Positions 10,304 through 18,857 of a DNA stretch of 64,000 bases are shown in pieces; within the stretch, counting starts at the first letter, position 1, and every line of letters begins with the position of its first letter. This DNA comes from Gaoshiqia sediminis (lineage in GTDB: Bacteria > Bacteroidota > Bacteroidia > Bacteroidales > Prolixibacteraceae). The stretch covers positions 62,001-126,000 of the forward strand of contig NZ_JAPAAF010000005.1 of the NCBI RefSeq assembly GCF_025907915.1, in the 5' to 3' direction. A program made the translations under genes and the position numbers. The notes beneath the pieces are model-generated. The model did not search any database. It had not been told where the DNA came from and was given only the letters and a program-made list of their open reading frames with translations.

Positions 10304-10352
10304 AGGGCGGAAAGTTTTACGTGATAAATTAAAGGCTTTAACAAATACAAAA

Positions 10353-10384
10353 AAGCACCTAAGTTGGTCAACTTAAGTGCTTTA
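10353..10384 (-). terminator. Intrinsic terminator after tRNA-Leu
   Basis: The arms AAGCACCTAAGTT (10353-10365) and AACTTAAGTGCTT (10370-10382) pair over 13 bases with one G-U, around a 4-base loop. On the minus strand the hairpin is followed by a T-rich stretch. It begins five bases past the tRNA 3' end. Confidence 0.75.
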
Positions 10385-10388
10385 TGCG

Positions 10389-10472
10389 TACCCAGAACAG
10401 GACTCGAACCTGCACATCCTTACGGACACTAGTCCCTGAAACTAGCGTGTCTACCAATTCCACCATCTGGGC
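10389..10472 (-). tRNA. tRNA-Leu (CAG anticodon)
   Basis: On the minus strand the 84-base gene begins GCCCAGATGG and ends TCTGGGTA, giving a 7-bp acceptor stem closed by G-U, with discriminator A as expected for leucine. The anticodon arm CTAGT-TTCAGGG-ACTAG presents CAG. The variable arm is long (TGTCCGTAAGGATGT), as in class II tRNAs, and the T arm carries GGTTCGAGTCC. CCA is not encoded. Any protein frame read through it is spurious. Confidence 0.95.
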
Positions 10473-10543
10473 TTTTTCTACAGAACATCGTGCATCTGAC
10501 TTTTCAGTTATGTTACCGGTAGTGCCTTTTGTTTTAGGCGTTG

Positions 10544-10551
10544 CAAATATA
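10544..10551 (-). promoter_or_regulatory. Likely promoter -7 box (TATATTTG) for tRNA-Leu
   Basis: The minus strand reads TATATTTG, a perfect TAnnTTTG, 71 bases before the tRNA 5' end. A TTGGGC further upstream may serve as a weak -33 element. Confidence 0.5.
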
Positions 10552-10728
10552 GAAATTTTTTGTTTTGATGCCATGCCCAAGGCAAATTTTATAGCATTTC
10601 TGCGATTTTTTTTGTTCCGGGCCTGCTCACCTATTAAATGAGCCTGTTCATCGGAAATACCATTTGTATTTGAAAAAGTTTTCATCACTTTGTTATCAAA
10701 TCTAAACGAGAATATAAATCAACAACTT

Positions 10729-12004
10729 ATGGATTATTCAGCCGGATTTAGAGATTTTTGGACACAAAGTTCGACTACATTTCCAAACGATTTGAACTTT
10801 TTCAGCAAAAAACAACAAAAATTGCGTGAAATAAAGTTTGATGAGTTTTTGGACAAGCTTCAAACCGCCTCGCTGGAGGCCGAAGTTAATACGGATGCAT
10901 ATAAAAAGCCGGAATTATTGGCTTTGTTGCACACATTTTTTCGGGAAACGCTGGGTTATTCCGACGACAATCTCCAGGTGATTCTTTCCGACGACATGGT
11001 TCGTTCGACCTATTGGTTTATTAATGCGGCTCAGGTTTTTGATCCAGCGATTTCTTTTCACGATATTTTCCAGGCTTGCCGAAACGTTTGGATCATGAAT
11101 GGGCTTCAGTTTCTTTGCGGAAAACCCATTTGCCTTACCCCGCCCATTTTCGCTTACAGTATGCTCTACCCCTATACGGATAATTATTTGGACACTCCAG
11201 CCATTTCGACTTTTGAAAAAATTGATTTCAGCAATAGCTTTGCTAAACGCCTGGCCGGGCATCAGGTAAGTGCACGGAATGGGCAGGAAGAAAAAATCTT
11301 TCACATGGTTGAACTAATTGAAGACTATTGGAGCCGAGAGCAGCATCCCCTGATGTATAAGAGTTTGCTGGCCATTCATGATGCACAAACACAAAGTTTG
11401 GCCCTGATTCATCAGGCTGATCAATTGAATCCGGACGACATCTTTCGTATCTGTTACACAGAAAGGCGGCACATCGGTTATTGCTGACGGCTATTTGGTT
11501 TTGGGAAATTTGACAGACAAAGAGGAAGAGTTTTTATACTATTACGGAGCCTACCTGCAACTGCTCGACGACTTACAGGACGCCACGGACGACCTGAATG
11601 ACGGGCTGATGACCAGTTTCTCCACGAAGGCCAAAAAGGAAATGCTGGATAGCTGGTTGTGCAAAGCGTACCATTTGGGCTTTGAAGTAATGGGCTGTGT
11701 TGACCAGCTTCATTCGCCCAATGCCGAGGCTTTTAAATCGCTTATGGGAAAGAGCATTGAACTGTTTTTGGTGGAATCGGTAATAACCAACCACCCGTTT
11801 TTCAGCCGAAAATTTGCCCGAAAATTTGAGAGATGCTCGCCCCTCCGCTTTTCATTTATTAAAAAGAAAAACGGCTCCTTCTCGCCTTACCAGGATCAGT
11901 TATTTGAACGGATCATGAAACAGGCGGCAAACGGACGGGACGAATTTTCGTATGATTTTCTAAAAACAAACAGCCTGCTGAACGAACAACAGGCTGTATC
12001 ATAA
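10729..12004 (+). pseudogene. Class I isoprenoid synthase-like gene interrupted by a frameshift
   Basis: Two plus-strand frames are adjacent fragments of one protein. The first (ATG at 10729, or a TTG at 10690) ends in a TGA at 11485-11487. The second continues to the TAA at 12004. Reading the second frame upstream across the junction gives QKGGTSVIADGYLVLGNL, which joins the first frame at FRICYT (about 11455-11461). Loss of two bases from a CA repeat (ACACAG here) would explain the break and restore CYTQKGG. The downstream part has the aspartate-rich LLDDLQDATDDLND, typical of all-alpha class I prenyl-transferring or terpene-like enzymes. Intact length would be about 425 residues. It may be a real pseudogene, a sequencing error or, less likely, a programmed +1 shift. 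Substrate and product are unknown. Confidence 0.72.
11961..11997 (-). terminator. Possible terminator for the DPP IV gene inside the end of the opposing gene
   Basis: ACAGCCTG (11970-11977) pairs with CAGGCTGT (11990-11997) across a 12-base loop. Read on the minus strand the hairpin is followed by TTGTTTTTAG. It lies within the last codons of the convergent isoprenoid-synthase-like gene, so it would end the peptidase transcript. Confidence 0.55.
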
Positions 12005-12018
12005 ATAAAAGCTTCTTG

Positions 12019-14211
12019 TTATTTCAATTGTGTTTTCAGAAAGTCGGTCATCTTCCGGTACAAATGAAGGCGGGTATTTCCACCAAAAATACTATGATTC
12101 CTGTTGGTATAGATGGCCATATCAAACTGAACACCGGCCTGCACCAATTTTTCGGTAAATTCCATCGTGTTTTGCACATGCACATTGTCGTCGGCCGAAC
12201 CATGCACAATCAGTAATCGCCCTGTGATATTACTAGGATTGGCCATGGGCGAATTTTCGTCGTAGCCATCAGGATTTTCACGGGGTGTGCGCATATAACG
12301 CTCGGTGTAAACTGTGTCGTAAAACTTATAGTGGGTAACCGGTGCTACGGCAATGCCTGCTTTAAATATATCGCCTCCTTTTTCCATGCTCAGCAAGGTC
12401 ATGAAACCACCATAGCTCCAACCCCAGATGGCAATGTTATTTTTATCAACATACGGCAATGAACCCAGATATTTTGCAGCTTCAACCTGATCGTCCGATT
12501 CGTATTTGCCCAACTGCATATAGGTAACTTTCCGGAACTCTTCTCCCCGTGCTCCGGTACCGCGCGGATCAACACAAGCAACTACAAATCCCTCCTGGGC
12601 CAAATAATGGTACCAATCCACTGACCATTTGTCCAGCACTTCCTGCGAATTTGGCCCGCTGTACTGGGTCATCACCACCGGATATTTTTTCGAAGTATCA
12701 AAATCAACCGGTTTAATCATCCAGCCGTTCAGCAATATTCCTTCAGAGGTTTCGAATTCGAAAAATTCTTTTTGAGGAATGTTGTATTCCTTAAGCTTTG
12801 CCTTCAGATCAGCATTATCTTCCAGTACCCGCAACAGTTTTCCGGTATTGTCATGTAAAGTTACCTGAAGCGGGTTTTCTACCGAAGAACAGGAATTGAT
12901 GAAGTAATTGAATCCGCTGCTGAATTCGGCCTTACTGGTTCCGGGAGCCGAAGATAATTTACCTTGCTTTTTTCCATCCAGGCTTACGTAATACACTTCT
13001 CTCCTCATAGCAGATTCCTTGGCAGCCTGGTAATAAAATATCTTGCGCTTTTTATCGAAACCATAAAAATCGGTTACATCAAACGCACCGTCCGTCAGCT
13101 GTTTCACCAGGAAACCTTGCCGATCGTATAAATACAAATGCGAATATTCATTGCGCTCACTGTTTACCACAAAATAATCATTGTCGGGCAAAAAGATGAA
13201 ATCGTCCAGAAACTCTTCAGCCACATAACGGTTATTTTTTTCGGTGAAGAACGAACGGGTATCGCCGGTGTTCGGGTTGGCCAGCAACACGTCCAGCACA
13301 TTCTGGCGCCGGTTGAGACGCATGATGGCCAACTCGGCCGCATCGGCGGTCCATTTCAGTCGAGGCACATAAATATCCTTTTCTGTTCCCAGATCTGCCT
13401 CCACGGTGGTTTTCGATTTCAGGTCGTAAACATGCGCGCTCACCTCCGAATTTTTCTCTCCGGCTTTAGGGTATTTAAAGGTGTAGCCCGACGGGTATAG
13501 CTCATTCTCGTTTAAACTTGGTTGTTCCCCCCGGAACATAGTCATCGAAAAATCGTTCACCTCCCGCTCGTCAAAACGAATAAAGGCCAGAAATTTAGAA
13601 TCGGGCGACCAGGAAAATGCCTTGTTATACGCAAACTCTTCTTCGTACACCCAATCCGGTGCCCCATTGATAATTTCGTTCTTTTTCCCGTCAAAAGTGA
13701 CTTGGCTTTCGGTGCCAAATTTCAGACTTTTCACAAAAAGGTTGTTTTTGCGCACAAAGGCAACTCGCTCGCCATCGGGTGAAAATGTAGCCAATTGCTG
13801 CCTGCCTTTTGCCGAAAGTTCGGTCAACTCTTGCGTTACCGAATTCCACACAAAATATTCGGCGGTAAATGAGTGACGGTAAATCTTTTCCACCTTGGTA
13901 GTCAGCAACAGTTTAGTTTCATCATCGCTGAATTCGTAAGCCGAAAAACTGCTGATCGGGGCATTATCAACCGTTGACAGATCGAAAACAGTGGCAATTT
14001 TTTTACCTTCCTTATAACTGTATTTTACAATTCTACTACCTTCTTCCAGTACGGTGTAGTGCAGTCCATCATTCATCGACCGAAGTCCTTCAACCTTTTT
14101 TTCGCGAAAAGTACCGAAAGCCTGGACATCCTCCAGGCTAATCTTTTTTTGAGCGTACAATGGGTTTCCAAACCCAATGAAAAGAACAAACAGAAAAATT
14201 AAATAGCGCAT
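12019..14211 (-). CDS. Dipeptidyl peptidase IV-type prolyl peptidase (S9 family)
   Basis: This is an exported serine exopeptidase that removes X-Pro dipeptides from peptide N-termini. The 730 residues include a signal peptide (MRYLIFLFVLFIGFGNPLYA), an eight-bladed DPP IV beta-propeller (about 35-470) with the substrate-amino-end binding pair in PDWVYEEEF, and the alpha/beta-hydrolase domain. The catalytic triad is visible: Ser in GWSYGGF (about 599), Asp in GSADDNVH (about 674), and His in NRNHSIFGG (about 706). The DWVYEEE motif marks DPP IV proper rather than acylaminoacyl peptidase. Length is typical of Bacteroidota DPP IV. The gene is alone on its strand, with a probable terminator hairpin just past its end. 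Confidence 0.94.
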   Translation of the reverse strand: MRYLIFLFVLFIGFGNPLYAQKKISLEDVQAFGTFREKKVEGLRSMNDGLHYTVLEEGSRIVKYSYKEGKKIATVFDLSTVDNAPISSFSAYEFSDDETKLLLTTKVEKIYRHSFTAEYFVWNSVTQELTELSAKGRQQLATFSPDGERVAFVRKNNLFVKSLKFGTESQVTFDGKKNEIINGAPDWVYEEEFAYNKAFSWSPDSKFLAFIRFDEREVNDFSMTMFRGEQPSLNENELYPSGYTFKYPKAGEKNSEVSAHVYDLKSKTTVEADLGTEKDIYVPRLKWTADAAELAIMRLNRRQNVLDVLLANPNTGDTRSFFTEKNNRYVAEEFLDDFIFLPDNDYFVVNSERNEYSHLYLYDRQGFLVKQLTDGAFDVTDFYGFDKKRKIFYYQAAKESAMRREVYYVSLDGKKQGKLSSAPGTSKAEFSSGFNYFINSCSSVENPLQVTLHDNTGKLLRVLEDNADLKAKLKEYNIPQKEFFEFETSEGILLNGWMIKPVDFDTSKKYPVVMTQYSGPNSQEVLDKWSVDWYHYLAQEGFVVACVDPRGTGARGEEFRKVTYMQLGKYESDDQVEAAKYLGSLPYVDKNNIAIWGWSYGGFMTLLSMEKGGDIFKAGIAVAPVTHYKFYDTVYTERYMRTPRENPDGYDENSPMANPSNITGRLLIVHGSADDNVHVQNTMEFTEKLVQAGVQFDMAIYTNRNHSIFGGNTRLHLYRKMTDFLKTQLK

Positions 14212-14279
14212 AGTAAACGTTTTTATTGAATGATCAAAACTTTGAAAATTTTCGCAAATAAAAAAGATAAACTCCAGGT

Positions 14280-14287
14280 TATTTTTG
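14280..14287 (+). promoter_or_regulatory. Possible -7 box (TATTTTTG) for the DUF6588-like gene
   Basis: TATTTTTG fits TAnnTTTG and lies 96 bases upstream of the ATG at 14384. No good -33 element is visible. Confidence 0.35.
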
Positions 14288-14383
14288 TGGATAAGTCAAT
14301 TGGGCAAGCAGATAGTTACATGATTTATCCTTATCTTTTCCCCGAAAATAAGGACTTTTTCTGTTAAATGAAAAAAATAGATT

Positions 14384-15442
14384 ATGAAGAGTAAATTGAT
14401 TTTAACGTTGGCTTTCCTTTTTATTCTGAAAGTGGGGCATTCCCAATCCGAAGTGGCTGATTTTATCCGGGCGGGTAAAGATGATGCTACCAAATTGATT
14501 CAAGCGTACCTGAATCCTTATGCGCTTGCCTTGGGCGACGGCCTGAACAACTGCTGGTACAACAGTGCCGCGACGCATAAGTTGTTTGGGATGGACCTGG
14601 CGATCAACGTCAGTGCCATAATGATCCCATCAAGCGGACAAGCATTCAATGTAAATGAAATTGGTCTGAGCAATAACACCCGGTTGATCTCGGGAGGACC
14701 GATAGCTCCCACCGTTGCAGGGGCAGAAGAAGATGGCCCGAGAATGGGCGTTTACCTGGACAATCGTGAAGTTGTAACATTTAACACCCCGCAGGGTACC
14801 GGCTTTGACATGGTACCGGTACCTATGGCCCAACTGACTCTGGGCGTTCTGCCAAAAACGGATCTGAGCATTCGGTATGTGCCGGAATTGTCGTTCGACG
14901 ATGATGAAATAAAAGTCGGCATGATTGGCGGCGGATTAAAACACAATTTTAAAGAATCGCTGCCCTTTTTGAAACATCTCCCTTTTGATGCTTCCGTTTA
15001 TTTAAATTTTTCGACCATCGATGCATCCGGCGATTTGATGTTTGGAGCTGATGAGTATGACTTCGAACAAGGGATTTCTGTGCAAAACAATTATATACAA
15101 GACGACAACCAGCAACTGAAATTTAAAACCCAAACCTTTGGCTATGGTCTGATTGTTTCCAAAAAACTAAGTGTTTTAACCGTGTATGCCAGCGCCGGGA
15201 ATAACAAAAGCCAAACAGATATCGACCTGAAAGGAAGTTATCCTTTTATTGAAGACGGTGAAGCCATCAATGAAGTGGTCATCTACGGCGAAACCGATCC
15301 GGTCCAACTCGATTTTGAAGCTTCTAATCTGAGTCTTAGTGCTGGTTTACGGCTAAAACTGGCTTTCTTTAGCCTGTACGGATCGGTTAACAAATCGGAA
15401 TATACGTCTTATAATGCGGGAATCAGTCTCGGTTTTCGTTAG
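14384..15442 (+). CDS. Secreted DUF6588-like outer-membrane-associated protein
   Basis: The 352 residues start with a clear signal peptide (KLILTLAFLFILKVGHSQ), so the protein is exported. The body has the arrangement I associate with DUF6588: a short helix (KLIQAYLNPYALALGDGLNN), then strand-rich sequence with repeated aromatic/glycine alternation (LSIRYVPELSFDDDEIKVGMIGGGLKH, with further similar stretches). It ends in GISLGFR, a terminal beta-strand with an aromatic-Arg end typical of outer-membrane barrels. A small beta-barrel is therefore the best structural guess. No enzyme motif is visible and the biological role is unknown. It is a single-gene unit with its own terminator. Confidence 0.75.
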   Translation: MKSKLILTLAFLFILKVGHSQSEVADFIRAGKDDATKLIQAYLNPYALALGDGLNNCWYNSAATHKLFGMDLAINVSAIMIPSSGQAFNVNEIGLSNNTRLISGGPIAPTVAGAEEDGPRMGVYLDNREVVTFNTPQGTGFDMVPVPMAQLTLGVLPKTDLSIRYVPELSFDDDEIKVGMIGGGLKHNFKESLPFLKHLPFDASVYLNFSTIDASGDLMFGADEYDFEQGISVQNNYIQDDNQQLKFKTQTFGYGLIVSKKLSVLTVYASAGNNKSQTDIDLKGSYPFIEDGEAINEVVIYGETDPVQLDFEASNLSLSAGLRLKLAFFSLYGSVNKSEYTSYNAGISLGFR

Positions 15443-15465
15443 CGGATAACAATACACATTTCAAG

Positions 15466-15490
15466 AGGCGCTGAACAGGCGCCTTTTTTG
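15466..15490 (+). terminator. Intrinsic terminator after the DUF6588-like gene
   Basis: AGGCGC (15466-15471) pairs with GCGCCT (15479-15484) over a 7-base loop, followed directly by TTTTTT. Confidence 0.85.
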
Positions 15491-15519
15491 TTTTTAATTT
15501 GACAAAAACATAGGTGCAA

Positions 15520-15552
15520 TTTGATGCCATCCTTCAATAATAATTATCTTTG
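15520..15552 (+). promoter_or_regulatory. Strong Bacteroidota-type promoter for the thrS-infC-rpmI-rplT operon
   Basis: TTTG at 15520-15523 and TATCTTTG at 15545-15552 are separated by 21 bases, matching the phylum's -33 TTTG / -7 TAnnTTTG layout closely. Transcription would start near 15559, leaving a leader of only about 28 bases before the thrS ATG, too short for a T-box or attenuator. It also rules out the in-frame start at 15521. Confidence 0.75.
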
Positions 15553-15586
15553 CAGCCTGAAAATAAGATATCACACGATAAGACCA

Positions 15587-17536
15587 ATGATTAAAATTAC
15601 ATTACCTGACAATAGCATCCGGGAATTTGAAGCCGGGGCAACCGGGCTCGATATTGCCAATGCCATTAGCAGCCGCCTGGCAAAAGATGTTTTGGCCATT
15701 TCAGTGAATGGCGAAGTTTGGGATTTAAACCGCCCGTTGATCTCCGATGCGTCCGTCAAACTGTACACGTGGGACGACCGGGAAGGAAAAGAAACCTTCT
15801 GGCACTCGTCAGCCCACCTGATGGCCGAGGCCATTGAGTTCTTTTACCCGGGTACCAAATTTGGCATTGGCCCCACGGTTGATACCGGTTTTTATTACGA
15901 TATCGATCTTCCGGAAGGAAAGCAGCTGACGGAAAAAGACCTTGCTGAAATTGAAAAGAAAATGATTGAGTTAGCGCGGGCAAAAACCGATATCGTTCGC
16001 AAAGAAATTTCGAAAGCTGACGCGCTGGCCATGTTTACTTCAAAAAATGATGAACTCAAACAAGAGTTGATCAGTGAACTGGAAGACGGCACCATCACCC
16101 TCTACCAACAGGGGAATTTCACTGATTTATGCCGTGGCCCGCATTTGCCCAACACCTCATACATTAAGGCTGTAAAATTGACTTCGATTGCCGGCGCTTA
16201 CTGGCGTGGCAACGAAAAAAACAAGATGCTGACACGCGTGTACGGTGTAACTTTTCCAAAACAAAAAATGCTCGATGAATACCTGGTGCTGTTGGAGGAA
16301 GCAAAAAAACGCGACCACCGCAAAATCGGGAAAGAAATGGAACTGTTCACTTTTTCTCAACAGGTGGGTCAGGGCCTTCCGCTGTGGTTGCCGAAAGGAA
16401 CCATGTTACGTATGCAGCTGGAAGATTTCCTGAAAAAAGTACAAAAGAAATTTGGGTACGAACAGGTAATGACTCCTCACATCGGAGATGTTACACTGTA
16501 CAAAACGTCGGGACATTTTCAGAAATACGGGGCAGATTCGTTCCAAACCATCAAAACGCCGGCCGAAGGCGAAGAGTATATGCTGAAACCCATGAACTGT
16601 CCGCACCACTGCGAGCTGTACAAGTTTAAACCTCGTTCGTACAAAGATTTACCGATACGGATGGCCGAATTCGGTACCGTTTATCGTTACGAGCAAAGTG
16701 GTGAACTCCACGGTTTGACCCGTGTACGCGGATTCACCCAGGATGATGCCCACATTTTTTGCCGGCCCGACCAGCTAAAGGACGAATTCAAAAAAGTAAT
16801 TGATATTATCTTCATCATTTTCAAAGCATTAAATTTTGAAGATTATACCGCCCAGATTTCATTGCGCGATCCCAATAAACCCGAAAAGTACATTGGTTCG
16901 CCCGAAAACTGGGATAAAGCCGAACAAGCCATCATTGAAGCTGCTGCCGAAAAAGGACTAAAAACCGTTACTGAGTTGGGCGAAGCCGCTTTCTACGGTC
17001 CCAAGCTCGACTTCATGATCAAGGATGCATTGGGACGCAACTGGCAGTTGGGAACTATTCAGGTTGACTATAACCTGCCAGAACGGTTCGAACTCGAATA
17101 CATTGGCGCCGATGACAAACGCCACCGCCCCATCATGATTCACCGGGCGCCATTCGGATCGATGGAACGCTTTGTAGCAGTGTTGATTGAGCACACCGCC
17201 GGAAAATTCCCGCTTTGGCTGACCCCCGAGCAGGTTGTTGTACTGCCGATCAGCGAAAAATATAATGAATACGCGGAAAATGTTTCAAATTATCTAAATA
17301 ATTCCGATATTCGCAGCCTGGTTGACGGGCGCAATGAAAAAATCGGCCGTAAAATCCGGGACAACGAGTTAAAACGTATCCCGTACTTATTGATTGTCGG
17401 GGAAAAAGAAGCCGAAAGCGGTTTGGTCTCAGTGAGAAAACAAGGCGAAGGTGATAAAGGCAGCATGACCATGGAAGAGTTTGCAGCTTTCCTGAACAAC
17501 GAAGTAAAAGATCAATTATCAGCATTTTATAACTAA
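15587..17536 (+). CDS. thrS: Threonyl-tRNA synthetase
   Basis: The enzyme charges tRNA-Thr in the cytoplasm. From the ATG at 15587 the product is 649 residues. It opens with the TGS domain ([17 protein letters not shown]), followed by the editing domain with [10 protein letters not shown] (an HxxxH zinc/editing motif) and CRGPHLP. The class II catalytic core has motif 2 around [20 protein letters not shown] and zinc-site residues in [10 protein letters not shown]. Motif 3 is [11 protein letters not shown], and the anticodon-binding domain ends the chain. The frame is open further upstream to 15521, but those codons overlap the promoter and the TGS domain starts exactly at 15587. It heads an operon with infC, rpmI and rplT; the infC start lies 21 bases beyond its stop codon. 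Confidence 0.97.
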   Translation: MIKITLPDNSIREFEAGATGLDIANAISSRLAKDVLAISVNGEVWDLNRPLISDASVKLYTWDDREGKETFWHSSAHLMAEAIEFFYPGTKFGIGPTVDTGFYYDIDLPEGKQLTEKDLAEIEKKMIELARAKTDIVRKEISKADALAMFTSKNDELKQELISELEDGTITLYQQGNFTDLCRGPHLPNTSYIKAVKLTSIAGAYWRGNEKNKMLTRVYGVTFPKQKMLDEYLVLLEEAKKRDHRKIGKEMELFTFSQQVGQGLPLWLPKGTMLRMQLEDFLKKVQKKFGYEQVMTPHIGDVTLYKTSGHFQKYGADSFQTIKTPAEGEEYMLKPMNCPHHCELYKFKPRSYKDLPIRMAEFGTVYRYEQSGELHGLTRVRGFTQDDAHIFCRPDQLKDEFKKVIDIIFIIFKALNFEDYTAQISLRDPNKPEKYIGSPENWDKAEQAIIEAAAEKGLKTVTELGEAAFYGPKLDFMIKDALGRNWQLGTIQVDYNLPERFELEYIGADDKRHRPIMIHRAPFGSMERFVAVLIEHTAGKFPLWLTPEQVVVLPISEKYNEYAENVSNYLNNSDIRSLVDGRNEKIGRKIRDNELKRIPYLLIVGEKEAESGLVSVRKQGEGDKGSMTMEEFAAFLNNEVKDQLSAFYN

Positions 17537-17544
17537 AAAAGAAT

Positions 17545-17560
17545 AGGAGGTTTTCTTATC
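17545..17560 (+). promoter_or_regulatory. Shine-Dalgarno AGGAGG and ATC start codon of infC
   Basis: AGGAGG at 17545-17550 stands 7 bases ahead of ATC at 17558-17560. The infC frame has no ATG, GTG or TTG between the thrS stop and the conserved N-terminal sequence, while translation from ATC gives the complete protein. Non-canonical start codons on infC are known in other bacteria, where IF3 discriminates against them and so represses its own synthesis. Confidence 0.8.
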
Positions 17561-18115
17561 GCTGTAAAAAGACCATATCGCGGAGGAACACGTGTAGATA
17601 CAACACCTCAGCACAGGATAAATGAGAGAATCAGATCTCATCAGGTTCGCGTTGTTGGTGAAAACGTTGAAAATCAGGGAGTATATTCATTGAAAGAAGC
17701 CTTGGCCATGGCCGAAGGACTCGGATTGGACCTGGTTGAAATTTCCCCCAATGCCGATCCTCCTGTTTGTAAAATAACGGACTATCAGAAGTTTCTTTAT
17801 CAACAAAAAAAGAAACAAAAAGAAATGAAGGCCAAGGCCGTGAAAGTAGTGGTAAAAGAAATTCGCTTCGGTCCGCAAACCGATGAGCACGACTTTCAGT
17901 TTAAGCTGCGGCATGCCGAAAAATTTTTGGGCGAAGGAGCAAAAGTTAAAGCCTATGTTTTCTTTAAAGGACGTTCAATCCTGTTTAAAGAACAAGGCGA
18001 AATCCTGTTGCTGAAATTTGCAACCGCCCTGGAGGATTACGGCAAAGTAGAGCAACTTCCGCAATTGGAAGGAAAAAGAATGACGATGTTTATTTCACCT
18101 AAAAAGAAGAAGTAA
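17558..18115 (+). CDS. infC: Translation initiation factor IF-3 (ATC start)
   Basis: IF3 binds the 30S subunit, keeps 50S away and checks start-codon/initiator-tRNA pairing. From the ATC at 17558 the product is 185 residues. It has a basic N-terminal tail ([18 protein letters not shown]), then the N-domain ([20 protein letters not shown] and [19 protein letters not shown]), a lysine-rich linker ([14 protein letters not shown]), and the C-domain ([20 protein letters not shown]) ending KKKK. A start at the in-frame Met at 17699, or the TTG at 17690, would delete about 45 conserved residues, so the ATC with its ideal Shine-Dalgarno is chosen. It follows thrS by 21 bases and precedes rpmI by 27, the classical infC-rpmI-rplT order. 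Autoregulation through the poor start codon is inferred from the E. coli case. Confidence 0.93.
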   Translation: MAVKRPYRGGTRVDTTPQHRINERIRSHQVRVVGENVENQGVYSLKEALAMAEGLGLDLVEISPNADPPVCKITDYQKFLYQQKKKQKEMKAKAVKVVVKEIRFGPQTDEHDFQFKLRHAEKFLGEGAKVKAYVFFKGRSILFKEQGEILLLKFATALEDYGKVEQLPQLEGKRMTMFISPKKKK

Positions 18116-18142
18116 TTTCTTTGATAATTTAAATTAGAAAAG

Positions 18143-18340
18143 ATGCCAAAAATGAAGACCAACTCCGGCGCAAAAAAACGGTTTAAATTAACCGGCACCG
18201 GAAAATTGAAAAGGAAGCATGCTTTTAAAAGTCACATCCTGACCAAAAAAAGCACTAAACGTAAACGGAATCTGACCCATTCAGGGTTGGTGAACAAAAC
18301 TGACGAAAACAACGTGAAGTTGTTGCTCGCCATGAAGTAA
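18143..18340 (+). CDS. rpmI: 50S ribosomal protein L35
   Basis: The 65-residue, strongly basic protein ([20 protein letters not shown], then [20 protein letters not shown]) has the full L35 signature and normal length. It sits in the large subunit near the L15/L33 region. It lies 27 bases after infC and 95 bases before the rplT start; that longer gap holds a candidate regulatory stem-loop. Confidence 0.97.
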   Translation: MPKMKTNSGAKKRFKLTGTGKLKRKHAFKSHILTKKSTKRKRNLTHSGLVNKTDENNVKLLLAMK

Positions 18341-18382
18341 TCCTTTTCGAAGAGTTAAAATTAGAGTTTAAAACCAAGTGAA

Positions 18383-18416
18383 TTAGCCAAAAAGTTCCGG
18401 CCATGCCGGGCGCTAA
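18383..18416 (+). promoter_or_regulatory. Candidate L20 autoregulatory mRNA structure ahead of rplT
   Basis: Two nested stems are visible. TTAGC (18383-18387) pairs with GCTAA (18412-18416). Inside it CCGGC (18397-18401) pairs with GCCGG (18405-18409) around a CAT loop, leaving an asymmetric internal loop (CAAAAAGTT against GC). It ends 19 bases before the rplT ATG. L20 represses rpmI-rplT by binding leader RNA in E. coli and B. subtilis; the same job here is inferred from position only. Confidence 0.5.
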
Positions 18417-18435
18417 CCGCTTAAAATGTAAGATT

Positions 18436-18780
18436 ATGCCAAGATCAGTAAATCACGTAGCATCTCGGGCTCGTAGAAAAAAAATCCTCAAGCAAACCAA
18501 AGGTAATTGGGGTGCCCGCAGAAATGTCTGGACGGTAGCAAAAAACACCTATGAAAAAGGGTTACAATATGCTTACCGCGACCGGAAAGCCAAAAAAAGA
18601 AACTTCCGTGCCCTTTGGATCCAGCGTATTAACGCCGCTGCTCGTATGGAAGGAATGAGCTATTCTCAGTTAATCGGTTTGTTGAAGAAGAACAGCATCG
18701 AAATCAACCGTAAAGTATTAGCTGATTTAGCCGTTTATCAACCGGTTGCTTTCAAAGCAATCGTTGATAAGGTGAAATAA
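18436..18780 (+). CDS. rplT: 50S ribosomal protein L20
   Basis: This is an early-assembly large-subunit protein. From the ATG at 18436 it is 114 residues beginning [20 protein letters not shown], the canonical L20 N-terminus, with the conserved helical body ([42 protein letters not shown]) and [15 protein letters not shown] at the end. An in-frame ATG at 18403 would add 11 residues not found in the family, and it lies inside the leader stem-loop, so it is rejected. A terminator follows the gene. Confidence 0.97.
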   Translation: MPRSVNHVASRARRKKILKQTKGNWGARRNVWTVAKNTYEKGLQYAYRDRKAKKRNFRALWIQRINAAARMEGMSYSQLIGLLKKNSIEINRKVLADLAVYQPVAFKAIVDKVK

Positions 18781-18814
18781 ACAAAGACGAATAAGGTTGA
18801 AATAAACAGAATAG

Positions 18815-18843
18815 AGGCTGTCCTTTTTGGGCAGCCTTTTTTT
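18815..18843 (+). terminator. Intrinsic terminator of the thrS-rplT operon
   Basis: AGGCTGTCC (18815-18823) pairs with GGGCAGCCT (18829-18837), with one G-U, across a TTTTT loop, followed by TTTTTTT. Confidence 0.88.
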
Positions 18844-18857
18844 CATATACGCTAATT

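Noticed and set aside
10368-10688. A 106-codon minus-strand frame running through the tRNA
   Set aside because: Its C-terminal third is a translation of tRNA-Leu and its promoter region, and the rest matches nothing; the tRNA and its terminator explain the sequence.
18403-18435. Upstream in-frame ATG for rplT
   Set aside because: The extension is not part of L20 and lies within the loop of the leader structure; the canonical N-terminus begins at 18436.
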